The position numbers and the translations under genes were made by a program. The notes under the pieces are model-generated. The model searched no databases. It saw only the letters and a list, made by a program, of their open reading frames with translations, and was not told the DNA's origin. 64,000 bases of DNA from CAVSZB01 sp964420395 (GTDB lineage Bacteria; Krumholzibacteriota; Krumholzibacteriia; LZORAL124-64-63), in assembly GCA_964420395.1 (NCBI GenBank), contig CAYQTJ010000001.1, positions 1 to 64,000 on the forward strand. Reading direction: 5' to 3'. Shown in pieces: positions 61,349 through 64,000 of the stretch. Each line of letters opens with the position of its first letter. Within the stretch, counting starts at the first letter, position 1.

Positions 61349-61895
61349 GACGGCGCCGGAATCGGCGCCTCGCTGTCGGCGAGCGGATCCGGTGACAACA
61401 GCATATCACGACTGCTGGGCGATGTATCAGCAATGAAATAATGGAGTGGATCGCTGTCTTGTTTGTCCCGTCCTCCGACGGTTTCTCATGCGGTCGGTGA
61501 GGCCCGCGAGACCCGGTCGTTTCCCGCCGTTTCCCCCGGTTTCCCACCGCTTCGCTGGACCGCCTCTTGGATCGCGGCCCATGCTTGAGCGCGTTGGGTG
61601 ATCGGGCAGGGGCCGTCTGGTCCATGCCTGACCGGGCCGATTTCGGGGGACGACGCGCCGGGGAATCGCCTCCGGAAGTTGTCCTCCGCGCTGGGGCGTT
61701 CCTTGGGCGAGGGGGCGCCCCGGCGGAATCGGCGGGCCCGAGGTGCGGGACCTCGGGCTCGCGGAGCACCGGTCAGGGGCGCCTCAAGGGCGGCAGGAGC
61801 CCGAATCCAGTTTGGCGGACACCGCCCCATCGCGACCGATCTGTCAGCGATATGCGCGGGTCCGTTCTGCAAGACACGGAAAGGGGAAGTGACTC
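61349..61895. other. 547-base divergent intergenic region
   Basis: No convincing gene. It holds the minus-strand extended -10 (61400-61408), three GTTTCCC copies at exact ten-base spacing (61519, 61529, 61539), and a hairpin GCCCGAGGT/ACCTCGGGC (61736-61758). A ribosome-binding site GGGGAAGTG precedes the ATG at 61896. Open frames here on both strands lack protein-like composition. Confidence 0.6.
61519..61545. repeat. three GTTTCCC repeats phased at 10 bp
   Basis: GTTTCCC occurs at 61519-61525, 61529-61535 and 61539-61545, one helical turn apart, so all copies face the same side of DNA. This fits a cooperative protein-binding site, possibly for the adjacent XRE-type regulator. Confidence 0.55.
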
Positions 61896-62558
61896 ATGAG
61901 AATGCAGAAAACGATCCGGGTGGGCCATCTGGTCGCATCGCTGGTTCTGGCGGTCGCCATTCCCGCGGTCGCCTTCGCCGACTACCCTCTGGTGTTCGAC
62001 AGCGCACACTTCGAGGGTGTCGAGTATTGCCAGAACGAGCTTCAGGGGCCGTGGTTGCCGATCTTCTCCGGTGGGACGGCAACCTTCGCAACCAGTGACG
62101 AATGCTGGGGCATGGCTCGCACCCGCTTCGAGATCGGCCGGGACATGGGTGTGGAACTGGAGGTGACGCCTCACCTTTCGTCGGGCGGCACCCACACCGA
62201 TGACGCCCACATCGGTTTCGGTGACGGCTACACGCATTATCAGGGGCAGTTCGTCGGCATCTCGCTGACGGGGGGCATCGTTTACCTGGGAACGTCCGCC
62301 GACCTCTACCAGCAGCAGATCGGCACCTACACGCCGCATGCCACGATGATCGTGACCCTGTTCGTCGGCGCGGATGGGCTGCTGACCGTCAGTGGCGAGG
62401 GCCTGAGCGGCAGCCTCGACGCCAGTGGGATCCTCCCCGATCGGTTCCGTTTCATGCTGGATGTGGCCGACAGCGTGGATGGCATCACGTACGGCGAGCG
62501 TGCCGTCGTGCCCACGCAGTCGGAGAGTTGGGGCACGGTGAAGGCCAGCTATCGATAG
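61896..62558 (+). CDS. secreted protein with C-terminal SWG tag
   Basis: 220 residues. Signal peptide to about residue 28 (AIPAVAFA). The mature part is beta-rich with three Cys residues near its start and no family I recognise; VYLGTSADLYQQQIGTYTP and VTLFVGADGLLTVSGEG suggest a jelly-roll or lectin-like fold. The last residues, ESWGTVKASYR, match the tails of the two lamin-tail proteins at 2.1-3.7 kb, although the rest of the protein is unrelated. A strong terminator follows. Confidence 0.8.
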   Translation: MRMQKTIRVGHLVASLVLAVAIPAVAFADYPLVFDSAHFEGVEYCQNELQGPWLPIFSGGTATFATSDECWGMARTRFEIGRDMGVELEVTPHLSSGGTHTDDAHIGFGDGYTHYQGQFVGISLTGGIVYLGTSADLYQQQIGTYTPHATMIVTLFVGADGLLTVSGEGLSGSLDASGILPDRFRFMLDVADSVDGITYGERAVVPTQSESWGTVKASYR

Positions 62559-62575
62559 AACCGCTGCGAACGGCA

Positions 62576-62605
62576 CGGGGCCACCTCCCTGGCGAGGTGG
62601 CCCCG
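62576..62605 (+). terminator. intrinsic terminator-like hairpin
   Basis: CGGGGCCACCTC (62576-62587) pairs perfectly with 62594-62605 across a six-base loop, 17 bases after the stop codon. The downstream pyrimidine run is short (ATGCTTC). Confidence 0.7.
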
Positions 62606-62753
62606 ATGCTTCGGCACATCGTGAGCGCGCAGATCCACGCTTCGGAGGCCCGCTGAGTTTGCAACTCCAAGTGCAACGGTGAATTGACCAAGCGGCGCCA
62701 GTCATGCGATCGTGAAGCGCCTCGTCCGGCGGTCCCCTCGCCAGTCCCCGGCG

Positions 62754-62762
62754 TGCTAATCT
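62754..62762 (+). promoter_or_regulatory. extended -10 for the nitronate monooxygenase gene
   Basis: TGC-TAATCT is an extended -10, 61 bases before the ATG at 62824. No convincing -35 is present. The preceding 150 bases hold nothing else I can support. Confidence 0.45.
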
Positions 62763-62823
62763 GGCCGGCGTGCGACGGCGGCGTCGGCGCGCCGCGACGG
62801 CGTCGTTGCCCGGAAGGAGCCCG

Positions 62824-63789
62824 ATGAGCACCCGCTGGACCGGAAACCGCGTCTGCGCGCTGTTCGGCATCGAGCATCCGATCGTCCAGGCCGGCATGGT
62901 CTACAATTCCGGGGCGCGGCTGGCGGCGGCGGCCGCGGAGGCCGGCTGCCTCGGGCTGCTCGGGGCCGGGTCGATGCGACCCGAGCTGCTGCGCGAGCAG
63001 ATCCGCGCGACGCGCGCGCTCACCGCCCGCCCCTTCGGCGTGAACCTGCCGCTGTTCCACGCGCACGCGGCGGCCTGCCTCGACGTGGCGCTGGCGGAAG
63101 GGGTGCGGATCTTCGTCACCTCGGCCGGGTCGCCGAAGCGGATCGTGGGCCGGCTCAAGGGCGAGGGGTGCCTCTGCGCGCACGTGGTGGCGCATCCCGA
63201 CCTGGCGCGCAAGTGCGAGGAGGCGGGGTGCGACGCGGTGGTGTGCGAGGGGTTCGAGGCGGGGGGGCACAACGGGCGCGACGAGCTGACGACGATGGTG
63301 CTCGTGCCGCAGTGCGCCGGCGCGGTGGGGATCCCGGTGATCGCGGCGGGCGGCATCGCCACGGGCGCGCAGCTGGCGGCGGCGCTGGCGCTCGGGGCGG
63401 AGGGGGCGCAGGTCGGGTCGCGGTTCGCGATCACGGAGGAGTCGTCGGGGCATCCGGACTGGAAGCGGGCCGTGGTGGCGGCCGGGCCGGCCGACACGCA
63501 GCTCTGCCTCAAGCCGCTGATCCCGGTGCGGCTGCTGCGCAACCGCTTCCGCGACGAGATCGTGCGGCTCGAGGCGGCCGGCGCGCCGCGGGAGGCGCTG
63601 GCGGAGCTGCTGGGCGAGGGGCGGGCCCGCCGCGGGATGCTCGAAGGGGACCTCGAGGATGGCGAGTTGGAGGTCGGCCAGGTGGCCGGCCTGATCGACG
63701 ACGTGCCGACCGTGGCGGAGGTCGTGGCGCGGCTGCTCGCCGGCTACGACGCCGCCGTGGCGCGGCTGGCCCCGCCGGGGGGCTCCTGA
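62824..63789 (+). CDS. nitronate monooxygenase/FabK-like FMN enzyme
   Basis: 321 residues from the ATG at 62824 (GGAAGGAG site). TIM-barrel FMN motifs: IEHPIVQAGMVYNSGARLAA, AGCLGLLGAGSM, the catalytic-His region CEGFEAGGHNGRDE, PVIAAGGIATGAQLAAALAL and GAQVGSRFAITEES. Members oxidise alkyl nitronates or act as enoyl-ACP reductases (FabK). The GGHNG motif occurs in both, so the precise reaction stays open. It sits ten bases before queG. Confidence 0.88.
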   Translation: MSTRWTGNRVCALFGIEHPIVQAGMVYNSGARLAAAAAEAGCLGLLGAGSMRPELLREQIRATRALTARPFGVNLPLFHAHAAACLDVALAEGVRIFVTSAGSPKRIVGRLKGEGCLCAHVVAHPDLARKCEEAGCDAVVCEGFEAGGHNGRDELTTMVLVPQCAGAVGIPVIAAGGIATGAQLAAALALGAEGAQVGSRFAITEESSGHPDWKRAVVAAGPADTQLCLKPLIPVRLLRNRFRDEIVRLEAAGAPREALAELLGEGRARRGMLEGDLEDGELEVGQVAGLIDDVPTVAEVVARLLAGYDAAVARLAPPGGS

Positions 63790-63799
63790 GGGGGAATCC

Positions 63800-64000
63800 A
63801 TGCCGGAACCGCGCGTCACGGCGGGGCGCCTGGCCGGGCTGCTGGGCGAGCTCTGCCCGCCGCGCGGGATCGCGCTGGCCGGCGCGGTGGCGCTGCCCTG
63901 CCCGCTGCCGCACGCCGCCGCGTTCCGCGCCTGGCTGGCCGCCGGCCGGCACGCCGGCCTCCCGTACCTCGCCCGCGATCCCGCCGCGCGCCTCGACCCG
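63800..64000 (+). CDS. queG: epoxyqueuosine reductase, 5' part only
   Basis: 67 residues are visible before the window ends. The segment FRAWLAAGRHAGLPYLARD, then RLDP, matches the N-terminal WL-x-x-G-x-H-x-x-x-x-YL...R-x-DP motif of QueG. That enzyme uses cobalamin and iron-sulfur clusters in the last step of queuosine synthesis in tRNA. The catalytic and cluster-binding parts lie beyond the window, so the call rests on this motif. Confidence 0.75.
   Translation, partial: MPEPRVTAGRLAGLLGELCPPRGIALAGAVALPCPLPHAAAFRAWLAAGRHAGLPYLARDPAARLDP

Noticed and set aside
61598..62098. 166-codon frame upstream of the SWG-tagged protein
   Set aside because: Low-complexity Gly/Arg/Ala content and overlap with the clear signal-peptide gene at 61896.

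Overview
The window is one contiguous stretch of a G+C-rich (about 70% by eye) bacterial chromosome with an outer membrane: it has two RND efflux systems with TolC-type channels, a CBM9/barrel-type outer-membrane protein and several secreted proteins with C-terminal tags. A FlgD-like C-terminal domain typical of Fibrobacteres-Chlorobi-Bacteroidetes-related phyla, lamin-tail proteins and a mixed anaerobe/aerobe gene set suggest an uncultured FCB-type lineage (Eisenbacteria- or Krumholzibacteria-like). That placement is inference. I see no rRNA, tRNA, CRISPR array, insertion sequence or prophage.

Layout. 0-2 kb: the 3' end of a POT-type transporter and a cyclophilin. 2-3.7 kb: two paralogous secreted lamin-tail proteins. 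3.7-5.6 kb: a membrane histidine kinase. 5.8-13.9 kb: an operon of HdrA-like, QmoC-like, HdrA-like, MvhD, MvhG and MvhA genes plus a hydrogenase protease, preceded by a perfect CRP-type palindrome. A probable nickel transporter with its own promoter follows on the other strand. 14.9-21 kb: a LysR regulator divergent from a five-gene branched-dicarboxylate cassette. 21.2-27.4 kb: a heavy-metal RND efflux operon. 27.4-30.5 kb: a SpoU methyltransferase, a thioesterase and a gamma-glutamyltranspeptidase. 30.8-34.6 kb: a large secreted protein and a methyltransferase. 34.8-40.6 kb: a multidrug-type RND operon. 40.8-44.3 kb: a nitroreductase, Tag, a membrane-THEP1 fusion and a phosphoesterase. 44.5-51.1 kb: a WYL regulator, a nucleoside transporter divergent from uridine kinase, Hpt and GuaB, then a YgjP protease and an HD protein. 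51.1-53.4 kb: the CBM9/barrel protein. 53.8-60 kb: an FHA-GAF-PP2C phosphatase, a CarH/LitR-like MerR regulator and a divergent folE-fasciclin-DUF378-SDR/DUF2867 group. 60-64 kb: a membrane-anchored XRE receptor, a third secreted protein carrying the same C-terminal tag, a nitronate monooxygenase and the start of queG.

How the genes work together. The hydrogenase operon looks like a device that moves electrons from H2 through HdrA-type flavoproteins into a membrane QmoC subunit. It has no HdrB, so it is not a heterodisulfide reductase. The nucleoside genes form a salvage group whose divergent promoters share a -35 region. The MerR regulator and folE are divergently transcribed from promoters overlapped by repeated TGAACGAATTT-type sites, and the downstream genes match the light/stress genes of CarH/LitR regulons, but this regulator has lost the residues that bind B12. 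Three unrelated-looking secreted proteins end in the same SWGx(L/V)Kx2Y(R/K) tail, which I read as a possible export or anchoring tag.
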